Source: Luteimonas fraxinea
GTDB taxonomy: Bacteria; Pseudomonadota; Gammaproteobacteria; Xanthomonadales; Xanthomonadaceae
Length of the DNA stretch: 64,000 bases
Assembly: GCF_021233355.1 (NCBI RefSeq)
Contig: NZ_CP089507.1
Coordinates: 124,001 to 188,000, forward strand
Direction of reading: 5' to 3'
The position numbers were made by a program, and so were the translations under genes. Below are positions 36,522 through 46,807 of this stretch, piece by piece (the first letter of the stretch is position 1; every line of letters begins with the position of its first letter). Under the pieces are notes generated by a model that searched no databases, had not been told where the DNA came from, and saw only the letters and a list, made by a program, of their open reading frames with translations.

Positions 36522-38114
36522 TCACGAACTGCACGACAGCATCGAACACCCCGCCTTCGTCCGCGCCCAGTCCGGGCGCTTGCCGGCGAACGCTTCGCAG
36601 CCGGGTTGCTCGTCATACGGCCGACGCATGACATCCAGCAGTTCGACGATGCCGGACGGATCGCCGGTTTCGGCGCGGTCGATCGCCTGCTGTGCGAGAT
36701 AGTTGCGCATCACGAAGCGCGGATTGGCCGCGTGCATACGGGCACGGCGCGTGTCGCTGGACTCGCCTGCTTCACGCAAGCGCGCAGCGTAGGCAGCCAG
36801 CCATGCGTCGAACTCGTCCTGCACCTGCGCGCGCTTTGTATCGTCGTAGAACGCATCCGCCACGACGTCCATCGACGGCGCCTCGGCGTCGAGATCCGCG
36901 AGCCCGCGGAAGAACAGCGTCATGTCGACCTCGCCGGCCTGCAGCAGGCCGTGCAGCCGCTGCATGCGTTCGACGTCGTCGTCGCGGCACTCGGGCAGGC
37001 CGAGTTTCGCGGCGATGGTCTCGCGATCCAGCTGCGCGTACGTCGCCGCATACGCATCCAGTCCGGCCTGCAAGGGCGCGACATCGCCGAACAACGGCGC
37101 CAGTGCCTGCGCCAGACGTCCGAGATTCCAGTGCGCGACGCGCGGCTGCCAGCCGAAGCGGTAGCGGCGCCCCTGCGCGTCGGTGGTGTTGGGTGTCCAA
37201 TCCGCGTCGTAGTCGTCGACCCAGCCGTAGGGACCGTAGTCGATCGTCAATCCGAGGATGGACATGTTGTCGGTATTCATCACGCCGTGCACGAAGCCGA
37301 CGCGCATCCAGCCGGCGATCATCGCCGCCGTGCGCGTGCAGACCTCGGCGAACCAGTCGCCGTACAGGGCCTCGCCCTCGCCCGTCAGATGCGGGAAATC
37401 GCGGGCGATCGTGAAGTCCACCAGCTGCCGCAACAGCGTGGTATCGCCACGCGCGGACGGCAGCTCGAAGTGACCGAAGCGGATGAACGACGGCGCGACC
37501 CGGCACACGATCGCGCCCGGTTCGGGCGCGGCGTTGCCGTCATAGAACATGTCGCGGACCACGGCGTCGCCCGTACCCACCAGTGACAGCGCCCGCGTCG
37601 TCGGCACGCCCAGATGGTGCATGGCCTCGCTGCACAGGAATTCGCGAACAGACGATCGCAGCACTGCACGGCCGTCGGCGGTGCGCGAATACGGCGTCGG
37701 GCCAGCACCCTTGAGCTGCAGTTCCCAACGACGGCCGTCGGCGGCGACGCCCTCGCCCAGCGTGATCGCGCGGCCGTCGCCGAGCTGCCCGGCCCAGTGG
37801 CCGAACTGGTGACCGCCGTAATTCGAGGCGTACGGCGTCATGCCGGGCGTCAGCGCGTTGCCGCCGAACACCGCGGCGAACTCCGGTGACGCGACCGTGC
37901 CCGCATTGAAGCCGAGCGCATCCGCCACCTCCGCCGAGTACGCGAGCAGGCGGGGCGCTGCGACCGGCGTCGGCAGTACCGGCGACCACAACGCGCCCTC
38001 GACCTGCCGCCGTCGAGCGCCGGTTTCAGCATCACCCGGCAGCGAGCGGACGAAGCGGTTGTCGAACGTCAGCGCATGCGCGAGCGGCACGGACGCCGGG
38101 GCAGTCTCGGTCAT
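36522..38114 (-). CDS. selO: Protein adenylyltransferase SelO
   Basis: Pseudokinase-fold enzyme that transfers AMP from ATP to Ser/Thr/Tyr of redox proteins such as glutaredoxin. 530 residues, with the inverted-ATP-binding kinase elements [44 protein letters not shown] and the catalytic [26 protein letters not shown]. The C-terminus ends GCSMLSCSS, where eukaryotic SelO has Cys/Sec. ATG 38114 overlaps the stop of an upstream GST gene (ATGA), a redox-consistent partner. The region after its stop is made of repeats. Confidence 0.94.
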   Translation of the reverse strand: MTETAPASVPLAHALTFDNRFVRSLPGDAETGARRRQVEGALWSPVLPTPVAAPRLLAYSAEVADALGFNAGTVASPEFAAVFGGNALTPGMTPYASNYGGHQFGHWAGQLGDGRAITLGEGVAADGRRWELQLKGAGPTPYSRTADGRAVLRSSVREFLCSEAMHHLGVPTTRALSLVGTGDAVVRDMFYDGNAAPEPGAIVCRVAPSFIRFGHFELPSARGDTTLLRQLVDFTIARDFPHLTGEGEALYGDWFAEVCTRTAAMIAGWMRVGFVHGVMNTDNMSILGLTIDYGPYGWVDDYDADWTPNTTDAQGRRYRFGWQPRVAHWNLGRLAQALAPLFGDVAPLQAGLDAYAATYAQLDRETIAAKLGLPECRDDDVERMQRLHGLLQAGEVDMTLFFRGLADLDAEAPSMDVVADAFYDDTKRAQVQDEFDAWLAAYAARLREAGESSDTRRARMHAANPRFVMRNYLAQQAIDRAETGDPSGIVELLDVMRRPYDEQPGCEAFAGKRPDWARTKAGCSMLSCSS

Positions 38115-38785
38115 CGCCCCAGCTCGAACGGGCCGCCTGCTTCCAGCGCCTGCTGATAGGCCGGCCGCGCATGGATGCGCTCGACGAAGCGGCGGATGTT
38201 CGGCCCGACGCGATCGGCGGCACGCACCACGGCCGCTTCCAGCGGAAAACTCATCTGGATGTCCGCCGCGGTGAAACGGTCGCTGGCGAACCACTGGTAG
38301 GCGCCGAGTTCGCGCTCGATGTACTGCAGATGCGTCGTCAGCTGCGGGCCGACGAAGCTCTGCATGGCCTTGTCGGCGATACCCCGGGCGATCGGCTTCA
38401 CGAAGAACGGCATCGGCGCTGTGCGCAGGCGGCCGAACACCAGCGACAGCAGCAGCGGCGGCATCGCGGAGCCTTCGGCGTAGTGCAGCCACTGGCGATA
38501 GCGCAAGCGTTCGTCCTCGTCATCCGGGGCCGGCGACAGCGCGTGATCGGGATCGAAACGCTCGACCAGCGCCTCGATGATCGCGCCGGATTCGACCAGG
38601 CGACGCCCGTCCATCTCGACCACCGGCGACTTGCCCAGTGGATGCACGTCACGCAGCGCCTGCGGCGCCAGCATGGTCTTGGGATCGCGGGCGTAGCGCA
38701 CCACTTCATAGGGCTGGCCGAGTTCTTCCAGCAGCCAGAGCACGCGCTGGGAGCGCGAGTTGTTCAGGTGGTGCACGCGGATCAT
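38111..38785 (-). CDS. Glutathione S-transferase family protein
   Basis: 224 residues: N-terminal thioredoxin-like domain ([53 protein letters not shown] carries the conserved cis-Pro and glutathione-contact Glu-Ser) and an all-helical C-terminal domain ([16 protein letters not shown]). SRSQR suggests a Ser catalytic position as in beta/nu-like bacterial GSTs. Its stop overlaps the selO start, so synthesis of the two is coupled. Confidence 0.92.
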   Translation of the reverse strand: MIRVHHLNNSRSQRVLWLLEELGQPYEVVRYARDPKTMLAPQALRDVHPLGKSPVVEMDGRRLVESGAIIEALVERFDPDHALSPAPDDEDERLRYRQWLHYAEGSAMPPLLLSLVFGRLRTAPMPFFVKPIARGIADKAMQSFVGPQLTTHLQYIERELGAYQWFASDRFTAADIQMSFPLEAAVVRAADRVGPNIRRFVERIHARPAYQQALEAGGPFELGR

Positions 38786-38944
38786 GGGGGCAACTCGAAG
38801 CGGAATCCCGTCATGATGGGGGCGGTATCGCCCGGACCGAAGCGTTCGGGTGCACCCTCTTCCGCATCTGTTCCCGCAGGTGAACGCCAGCCATCGGCGC
38901 TGCGGAATCCCGACTCGCGCGACTGCGGCGTCGCGGGCCGCCCG

Positions 38945-38950
38945 CTACAC
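38945..38950 (+). promoter_or_regulatory. -10 element of the DEAD-box helicase gene
   Basis: TACACT lies 45 bases before ATG 38996, giving a leader of about 40 bases with the AAGAGA Shine-Dalgarno-like sequence near its end. Confidence 0.4.
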
Positions 38951-38995
38951 TATGCGGTTCCCCGACCGGCTGCGCCGGCGCTAAGAGACCGAACC

Positions 38996-40852
<1,857 letters not shown>

Positions 40853-40909
40853 GGCTTAGTGGAGCCGTCAGGGCGTGAGGTTGTAAGACGTCAGTAGAGC
40901 CGCTCGTCG

Positions 40910-41015
40910 CCCCAGCGAACGCTGGGGCCCATTTTGATCTTCCACGACGAAGCTCTACATCAAAATGGATCCCGGCGTGACCAGACATGCGTCTGTTGAA
41001 AGCCGCCGGGATGAC
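40910..41015. repeat. Composite intergenic repeat with nested hairpins (copy 1)
   Basis: Three elements in tandem: CCCCAGCG/CGCTGGGG (40910-40927); CATTTTGAT (40930-40938) paired with ATCAAAATG (40959-40967); and ATCCCGGCG (40969-40977) paired with CGCCGGGAT (41004-41012) enclosing an inner CAGAC-ATGC-GTCTG hairpin. The segment 40978-41015 recurs at 49153-49190 with 3 mismatches in 38. Lies between the helicase and an amidotransferase gene on the same strand. Confidence 0.75.
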
Positions 41016-41101
41016 GGTGCCCATTGGCCGGCGACGGCCGACTTGTCGAGGCGTCGGCTGGATTATCGAGTCCGGTAGGCGCGTCGCTCGAGCGTGCCCA
41101 C

Positions 41102-41107
41102 TAGAAT
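41102..41107 (+). promoter_or_regulatory. -10 element for a leaderless amidotransferase transcript
   Basis: TAGAAT, CGACCC, then ATG 41114; no Shine-Dalgarno. Confidence 0.5.
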
Positions 41108-41113
41108 CGACCC

Positions 41114-41869
41114 ATGTCCCGCATTCTTGTCTTCCAGCACGTCGCCGCCGAACCGCTGGGCACGCTCGATCCGCTGATCCGTCGGCGCGGGCATCGCATC
41201 CGTTTCGTCAATTTCGAACGCGAACCCGACGCGCAGCCGAGCGTGGATCGCTATCGTGGCCTCGTCGTGCTCGGCGGGCCGATGAATGTCGAGGAACGTG
41301 AGTCGCGTCCGCATCTGCTCACGGAGCTGCGTGCGATCGAACGCATGCTCGAACTCGGCCGGCCTGTACTCGGCATCTGTCTCGGCGCACAGCTGCTCGC
41401 GCATGTCCTCGGTGCACCGGTGCGGCGCATCGAACGACCGGAGATCGGCTGGTATCCGCTGCTGACGACGGAAGCGGGCCAGGCCGATCCCGTGCTCGCC
41501 CCGCTCGGCGCCGCGTCGCCGGTGTTCCAGTGGCACGGCCGGCATTTCGAAGTGCCGTCGACCGCGGTGCATCTCGCACGCACCGACAGCTGCGAGCAGC
41601 AGGCTTTCCGCTACGGCGACAACGCCTACGGCTTCCAGTTCCATCTGGAGATGGACCCGCCGTTGATCGAACGCTGGCTCGCCACGCCCGCCTACCGCGA
41701 CGAACTTGCGTCGTCCGGTCTCCCGCACGACGACGCCGCGATCCGCGCACTGACGCAGACCCACATCGCCCCGATGCAGGCGCAGGCCGAAGCGGTGTTC
41801 AACAATTTTCTCGATCTCATCGGCCGTCCCGACCGGCGTTTCGTGTTGCCGTCGCGCGAGTTCGGCTGA
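41114..41869 (+). CDS. Class I glutamine amidotransferase-like protein
   Basis: 251 residues with a complete class I GATase triad: nucleophile Cys in GICLGAQLLAHVLG and His/Glu in FQFHLEMD. The oxyanion segment VVLGGPMNVEE precedes. Stand-alone members of this type (GMP-synthase-like) include gamma-glutamyl hydrolases and enzymes of unknown acceptor; no synthetase partner is adjacent, so the reaction is unassigned. A TAGAAT hexamer 6 bases before ATG suggests leaderless expression. Confidence 0.88.
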   Translation: MSRILVFQHVAAEPLGTLDPLIRRRGHRIRFVNFEREPDAQPSVDRYRGLVVLGGPMNVEERESRPHLLTELRAIERMLELGRPVLGICLGAQLLAHVLGAPVRRIERPEIGWYPLLTTEAGQADPVLAPLGAASPVFQWHGRHFEVPSTAVHLARTDSCEQQAFRYGDNAYGFQFHLEMDPPLIERWLATPAYRDELASSGLPHDDAAIRALTQTHIAPMQAQAEAVFNNFLDLIGRPDRRFVLPSREFG

Positions 41870-41897
41870 GGCACAGGACGCGGAACCCGGACAGGGA

Positions 41898-42119
41898 TTA
41901 CCGGAGTTTGAGTTCCGGCATCGGCATGTCCGGCAGGCGCACTTCAGGCCCCAGCACATGGAACAGCTCGCCCAGCGTCGGCCAACCGAATATCGGCGCG
42001 AGCCACCAGTAGGCGGCGATCACGATCAGCACCGTGACGATCAGCCGCAGCACCACGCCGGCGACCTTGAAGGCCAGCCAGATGCCGAGAATCACGAGGA
42101 CGAAGCCGAGCCAGGTCAT
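41898..42119 (-). CDS. Small one- or two-helix membrane protein coupled to trhO
   Basis: 73 residues, unrecognised. Begins MTWLGFVLVILGIWLAFKVAGVVLRLIVTVLIVIAAYWWLA, two close hydrophobic helices, then a short soluble tail (GELFHVLGPEVRLPDMPMPELKLR). ATG 42119 overlaps the trhO stop by 4 bases, so it is cotranslated with it. The longer open frame upstream belongs to the trhO shadow. Confidence 0.75.
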   Translation of the reverse strand: MTWLGFVLVILGIWLAFKVAGVVLRLIVTVLIVIAAYWWLAPIFGWPTLGELFHVLGPEVRLPDMPMPELKLR

Positions 42120-42865
42120 GCGGGCACGCCATCGCGCAGCGGGCGCAGTTGCGGATCCAGCGCGACGCGGTCGTCGAAGACGAAGCAGCGTCCGTCGTAG
42201 CCGAATCCGCCGACCTGCTCGAAGTAGCCGAGGATGCCGCCATCGAGCTGCAGCACGTTGTCCATGCCATCGGCGCGCATCCACAGCGCGGCCTTCTCGC
42301 AGCGGATGCCGCCAGTGCAGAAACTCACGACCGTCGCATCGCGCAATGCCTCGCGATGCGGGGCCAGCGCGTCCGGCAGTTCGGTGAAGTTGTCGATCGG
42401 CAAGGTCAGCGCATCGGCGAACGTACCGAATCCGAACTCCTCGCGATTGCGCGTGTCGAGCAGCACGAGACGTTTGCCGGCATCGTCGTGGCCCTGCGCG
42501 ATCCAGCGCGCCAGCGTCTCCGGCGCTACATCCGGCGCGCGCGCCGGTGCGCCGAGCGGCATCGCTTCGGGTTTGCGGAAGCTGATGATTTCCGGCTTGA
42601 CCTTGACCTTGAGTCGCGCGAACGGCAGCGCGTCACTGCGGCTGCGCTTGACCTGCAGCGTCGCGAAGCGCGCATCGCCGCGCACGGTGTCGACCAGCGT
42701 GTCGATGGCTTCGATGCTGCCTGCGAGGAAGAGATTGATGCCCTCGGGCGCAACCAGCACCGTGCCGCGCAGCTCGCCCGCCTCGGCCAACGCGTGCAGC
42801 CACGCGGCGACGGCATCCGGATCGTCGAGGGCGACGAAGTGGTAGGCGGCGAGGTTGTCGATCAT
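42116..42865 (-). CDS. trhO: tRNA uridine(34) hydroxylase TrhO (rhodanese-like)
   Basis: Oxygen-dependent enzyme forming 5-hydroxyuridine at wobble position 34 of tRNAs. 249 residues: N-terminal acylphosphatase-like domain (AYHFVALDDPDAVAAWLHALAEAGELRGTVLVAPEGINLFLAG), then a rhodanese domain with LVLLDTRNREEFGFG and active-site Cys in VSFCTGGIRCEKAALWM. E. coli YceA/TrhO is longer by a C-terminal zinc-like extension, which is missing here. Start ATG 42865. Confidence 0.9.
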   Translation of the reverse strand: MIDNLAAYHFVALDDPDAVAAWLHALAEAGELRGTVLVAPEGINLFLAGSIEAIDTLVDTVRGDARFATLQVKRSRSDALPFARLKVKVKPEIISFRKPEAMPLGAPARAPDVAPETLARWIAQGHDDAGKRLVLLDTRNREEFGFGTFADALTLPIDNFTELPDALAPHREALRDATVVSFCTGGIRCEKAALWMRADGMDNVLQLDGGILGYFEQVGGFGYDGRCFVFDDRVALDPQLRPLRDGVPA

Positions 42866-42910
42866 GGGCGCAATTGTAGCGGGGCCGGCAGCAGGCCTTT
42901 GCTTTGAAGC

Positions 42911-43056
42911 CTTCCCCCGCGTGCGGGGGAGGGTTGGGTGGGGGCGAACCTTCAGGTCAAGGCTCGCCACAAATACTCAAGGACTTCTCACGAAAAGGAG
43001 ACGCGACGATCGGGGACTTCGCCCCCATCCCATCCTTCCCCCGCATGCGGGGAAGG
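42911..43056. repeat. Second inverted pair of hairpin repeats, between trhO and the M17 aminopeptidase
   Basis: Forward copy 42911-42946: TCCCCCGC/GCGGGGGA hairpin followed by GGGTTGGGTGGGGGCG. Reverse copy 43018-43056: CGCCCCCATCCCATCC followed by the palindrome CTTCCCCCGCATGCGGGGAAG. Same architecture (hairpin plus TTGGG/ATGGG tail) as 36341-36485. Confidence 0.7.
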
Positions 43057-43097
43057 AGCCGTCCTGTGCATGTAGCACCGCCTCGCGCAGAGACGGA

Positions 43098-44672
43098 TCA
43101 ACGCTCGTAGTTGTCCCGCACGAACCGGTCGAACAGCCGCACGCCATACGCCGACGCCCCTGCGGGCGTCGTCGACAGTTCGTTGCCGTCGCGCCAGGCC
43201 ATGCCGGCGATATCGAGGTGCGCCCACGAACGACCGGCGTCGACGAATTCACCAATGAAGTGCGCCGCCGTGCCCGAGCCCGGGCGACCACCACCATTGC
43301 GCATGTCGGCGATCGGCGATTCCAGCAGCTTGCCGTAGCCCGGATGCATCGGCATGCGCCACACCGGCTCGCCGGCGGCCTCGCCCGCGCGCTCCAGCTG
43401 CGCGGCAAGCGCGTCGTCGCGGGTGAACAGGCCGGCATAGTCGTTGCCCAGCGCGGTGACGATGGCGCCGGTCAGCGTGGCGATATCGACGATCACGCGC
43501 GGATTGTCCTGGCGCTGCACGTACCAGAGCGCGTCGACCAGCACCATGCGGCCCTCGGCGTCGGTGCTGATGACTTCGTACGTCTTGCCGGCCGCAGTGC
43601 GGATCACGTCGCCCGGGCGCGTGGCGGAACCCGACGGCATGTTCTCGGCCAGCGCCGAGACCGCCACCGCGTTGACCTTGGCGTTGCGGCCGGCGAGCGC
43701 GAGCACGGCACCGGTCGCGCTCGCAGCGCCGGTCATGTCGTACTTCATGCGCCACATGTTCTCGCTGGGCTTGATCGAGATACCGCCCGAATCAAAGGTG
43801 ATGCCCTTGCCGACGAACGCGATCGGCGCTTCACCGCGCGTGCCACCGGTGTAGCGCACGACCAGCATCCGCGGCGGACGCACACTGCCCTGCCCCACGG
43901 CGAGCAGACTGCCCATGCCGAGACGTTCCATCGCCGGCACGTCCAGCACTTCGATGCTCACGTTCGGCTTGCCTGCGAACGCTTCGCGCGTGCGGGCCAC
44001 GAACTCTTCCGGTCCGAGCGCATTGGCCGGCTCGGTGACCAGATCACGCGCGAACTTCACGCCGGCTGCGACCGCCTTCCAGTCCTCGTTCCAGGCACTG
44101 GCGGCGCCAGCGCCCGCCGGACTGCGCACGACCAGCGTGCCGGTGCCGGCCGCATCGTCCGGTTTGCCAGTGGTGCGGTACTGGTCGAAGCGGTATTCGC
44201 CCAGCGCGGCGCCGAATGCAAGCTGCGCTGCGGCGTCGGCTTCGGCGCCTTCCCACAGCACGTCGACCTGCGGCGCCTTGCTGCGCGCGGCGAAGCGGCC
44301 GATCAATCCGCCGACATCTTCGATACGACGCGCATCGGGCGTGCCACTGCCGGTGCCGACCAGCAGCACGCGATCGAACCCGGCGATGCCCGGCAGATCC
44401 AGCTGGCTGTCGGCCTTGCCGCTGAAACCCGCCGCGGTGATTGCACGCGTCAACGCGCCCTGGCTGCCCGCATCGATACGCGCGAACGCACCGTCGCGTG
44501 CGCCACCGTCCGCCAGTTCCGGCACTGCCAGCACCAGCGTGCCGCTGGCGGGGGCTTCGGCAGCCTCGAAGCGGATCTCGCGCTGTGCGGCGGCAGGCAG
44601 CGCGGCCAATGCGACGATCAGGACGATCGGCGCGGCGAACAGGGTGTGCAAGGGCGTGCGGCGTGAGCGCAT
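43098..44672 (-). CDS. Exported M17-family leucyl aminopeptidase
   Basis: 524 residues, starting with a Sec signal peptide (PLHTLFAAPIVLIVALAALPAAAQ), so this copy acts in the periplasm or outside rather than in the cytoplasm like PepA. The C-terminal M17 catalytic domain is intact: GKGITFDSGGISIKPS with metal-binding Lys/Asp, KYDMTGAASATGAVLALA, STDAEGRMVLVDAL (NTDAEGR-type signature) and PGSGTAAHFIGEFV. It removes N-terminal residues from peptides using two zinc or manganese ions. GGAG precedes ATG 44672. Confidence 0.92.
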   Translation of the reverse strand: MRSRRTPLHTLFAAPIVLIVALAALPAAAQREIRFEAAEAPASGTLVLAVPELADGGARDGAFARIDAGSQGALTRAITAAGFSGKADSQLDLPGIAGFDRVLLVGTGSGTPDARRIEDVGGLIGRFAARSKAPQVDVLWEGAEADAAAQLAFGAALGEYRFDQYRTTGKPDDAAGTGTLVVRSPAGAGAASAWNEDWKAVAAGVKFARDLVTEPANALGPEEFVARTREAFAGKPNVSIEVLDVPAMERLGMGSLLAVGQGSVRPPRMLVVRYTGGTRGEAPIAFVGKGITFDSGGISIKPSENMWRMKYDMTGAASATGAVLALAGRNAKVNAVAVSALAENMPSGSATRPGDVIRTAAGKTYEVISTDAEGRMVLVDALWYVQRQDNPRVIVDIATLTGAIVTALGNDYAGLFTRDDALAAQLERAGEAAGEPVWRMPMHPGYGKLLESPIADMRNGGGRPGSGTAAHFIGEFVDAGRSWAHLDIAGMAWRDGNELSTTPAGASAYGVRLFDRFVRDNYER

Positions 44673-44936
44673 GGAATCTCCGGGCAATGGCTGGGGTCTA
44701 CCGCGCATGGACGCGGGCAACCGTCGACCTTAGCAAGCGACACACGGTCCAGGCCATGCCGATGGTCATGCGCGCGCCGCGATTCGCCTGTTCATCGTGG
44801 TCCCTTCACCACGTGCAGTGCATGTAGAGCCGCACGGGTCATGCGTTCGTCGACTCTGCGAAAAAACCGCGTGCGTGCGACGACAAGAAACTCGATATCG
44901 CGATCGCTTCAACGGCGAAGCGCGATCACGGGACGG

Positions 44937-45152
44937 CTAAGCCTTCAACGCACCGTCTTTCGCGAGATGGCTGCTCGCCCACATGTTGTCGACGAGATTC
45001 GGATAGCGGCGACCGGCTTCATCGGCCCGCTGACGGGCGCGGTCCTTTTGCGCGTCGCTCAAAGGCTCACGCGCGGCGCGCGGTTTCGGATTCGGCCGCG
45101 TCCACGGCTTCGTCTTCGGCTTGGGATGCGAGCGATCTTTCGGCGTGGTCAT
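44937..45152 (-). CDS. Small Lys/Pro-rich basic protein with a conserved RYPNLVDNM motif
   Basis: 71 residues. The N-terminal half is Lys/Pro/Arg-rich (TPKDRSHPKPKTKPWTRP) and the C-terminal half helical and polar, ending RYPNLVDNMWASSHLAKDG. Related small proteins of unknown function occur in other proteobacteria. ATG 45152, no distinct Shine-Dalgarno. The flanking gaps (264 and 128 bases) show nothing else. Confidence 0.6.
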   Translation of the reverse strand: MTTPKDRSHPKPKTKPWTRPNPKPRAAREPLSDAQKDRARQRADEAGRRYPNLVDNMWASSHLAKDGALKA

Positions 45153-45280
45153 GGGCTCGACTCTGGTTGCCCGCCCCCGCCCGGCGACATGACGCCGGCG
45201 CGAGCGGTAACGGACAGGCACGCAGTCTCGCGTGCCGATCGTTGCCGCGAAGTGATGCAGGCGCAGACAGCCAGCGCGAC

Positions 45281-45646
45281 TCAGCGCGACAGCATGTAAC
45301 CGGGCACTGCCATCAGGCCGATCAGGAACACGATCGCGATCACGATCAGCACGACGCGCTTGGGATCGTTGCGCACGATGTCAGCGAAGGTTTCGGCGGT
45401 GCCGTCACGCTCGGCCTGCGACTGCACGGATTTCGCCTGCGCCTGTCGTTCCTTCTGGTACTCGGCCATCAACGCTTTCGCGCGCGGCAGATCGTCGTTC
45501 TCACGCAGCCAGATCCCGCCCAGCGAGATGCCGAACGGGCTCGGGCGGGTCTGGTACCAGGGAATGCCGGCCTCGTCGAGAAACGCGCAGACATCGGCGG
45601 CTTCATCGTCGGGCACGTAACGCAGATTGAGCAGCATTTTCGCCAT
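45281..45646 (-). CDS. DUF6164-type small membrane protein
   Basis: 121 residues: a ferredoxin-like N-terminal part (MLLNLRYVPDDEAADVCAFLDEAGIPWYQTRPSPFGISLGGIWLREN) resembling the DUF2007-type fold, a charged helix, and one C-terminal transmembrane helix (RVVLIVIAIVFLIGLMAVPGYML). Function unknown. It lies 36 bases after the HD-domain gene on the same strand. Confidence 0.8.
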   Translation of the reverse strand: MAKMLLNLRYVPDDEAADVCAFLDEAGIPWYQTRPSPFGISLGGIWLRENDDLPRAKALMAEYQKERQAQAKSVQSQAERDGTAETFADIVRNDPKRVVLIVIAIVFLIGLMAVPGYMLSR

Positions 45647-45682
45647 GCGGCCATGATACCGGCACGGCGCCGCGCGGGCGCG

Positions 45683-46312
45683 TCAGCGTTTGGTCGTCAC
45701 CGCGCGGCGCAGGTTGTGCCGGGCCTGCGCGTCGAGCCGCGCGTGGAAGCCGTCGTCGAGATAGATGCGCGGCCGGGCCAGCAGGGATTTCAGGAAACGC
45801 CGCCGGTTCACCGCATACAGCCACCGTGGCACGTGGCGGTATTCGGCGGCGATGCCGCGGTCGTAGGCATCGAACGCGACATCGTCGGCAGCGAGGATCG
45901 CCATGTCGCAATCGAGAAAACGGCGTGCGTCATCGGCATGCGGATCGTCGGCGAAATCGTCCGCCGACAGTTGGCCATGACGCGCGGTCAGACGGATGAG
46001 GTCGGCGACGCGCCCGGCGTCGATGCCGGCATCGGGCAGCCAGCAGGCAATGGACTCGACCGCGAGTTCCGCCGAACGCGCTTCGTTGTCGCCCGCGCGC
46101 GCGTCGTAGATCGCATCGTGATAGAGGATCGCCAGCCGCACTTCGACCGGCTGCGCCCAGCCGTCGCGCGCCGCGACCTCGTCGAAATGCCGCAGCAGGG
46201 TCTCGACGTGACCGAGGTTGTGATACGCCCGCGGCGGCGTAGCGTAGGCGGATTCGAGCGCGGCCTGCATCTCTGGCGGCAGCGGAAACACAGTGCTTTC
46301 TGGATTCGACAT
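45683..46312 (-). CDS. HD-domain protein, putative metal-dependent phosphohydrolase
   Basis: 209 residues. Metal ligands of an HD domain are visible: AYHNLGHVETLL (first His), LAILYHDAIYD (the HD pair) and DCDMAILAAD. Members hydrolyse nucleotides or phosphate esters, but this N-acetyl-group 'predicted HD' branch is uncharacterised. The start is 3 bases after the stop of the DMT transporter gene, so they are likely cotranscribed. Confidence 0.85.
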   Translation of the reverse strand: MSNPESTVFPLPPEMQAALESAYATPPRAYHNLGHVETLLRHFDEVAARDGWAQPVEVRLAILYHDAIYDARAGDNEARSAELAVESIACWLPDAGIDAGRVADLIRLTARHGQLSADDFADDPHADDARRFLDCDMAILAADDVAFDAYDRGIAAEYRHVPRWLYAVNRRRFLKSLLARPRIYLDDGFHARLDAQARHNLRRAVTTKR

Positions 46313-46315
46313 GAC

Positions 46316-46777
46316 TTACCCCGCCTGCCAGGGACGCACGACCAGCAGCGCGCCGATGCCGACCAGCACGGCGCCAGCCAGTCGCACCGCATCGACGGGT
46401 CGCGGCTGCGACAGCACGCCGTAATGATCGAGCAGCAGCGAGCCGACCAGTTGTCCGGCGACGATCAGGCAGATCATGCCGGCCGCGCCGAGCCGCGGCA
46501 CCAGCAGCGTGCCGCAGAACACGAACACCGCACCGATCAGTCCACCGCACCAGAGCCAGGGCGGCAACGTGGCCAGCGTGCGCATCGACGGCAACTGCGT
46601 GCGCGTGACCAGCAACACGAGGCCGAGTGCGAATGTGCCGACCGCAAACGAAAGGAACGACGCGAACAGCGCGCCCTCGGTCAAAGCACCGACGCGCGCG
46701 TTGAGCAGCGCCTGCAACGGCAGCAGCATGCCCACCAGAACGGCGACGACGATGCTCAGCAGCAGCCAGTGATGCAT
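46316..46777 (-). CDS. DMT-superfamily transporter (YdcZ/DUF606)
   Basis: 153 residues with five predicted membrane helices (e.g. WLLLSIVVAVLVGMLLPLQALLNARVGAL, LFASFLSFAVGTFALGLVLLV, GMICLIVAGQLVGSLLLDHYG). DUF606 proteins are half-size members that may dimerise. Substrate unknown. Thirty bases separate it from the MFS gene. Confidence 0.85.
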   Translation of the reverse strand: MHHWLLLSIVVAVLVGMLLPLQALLNARVGALTEGALFASFLSFAVGTFALGLVLLVTRTQLPSMRTLATLPPWLWCGGLIGAVFVFCGTLLVPRLGAAGMICLIVAGQLVGSLLLDHYGVLSQPRPVDAVRLAGAVLVGIGALLVVRPWQAG

Positions 46778-46807
46778 GCGCGACTCCGCGGCGAAAGACG
46801 CGCCAGT

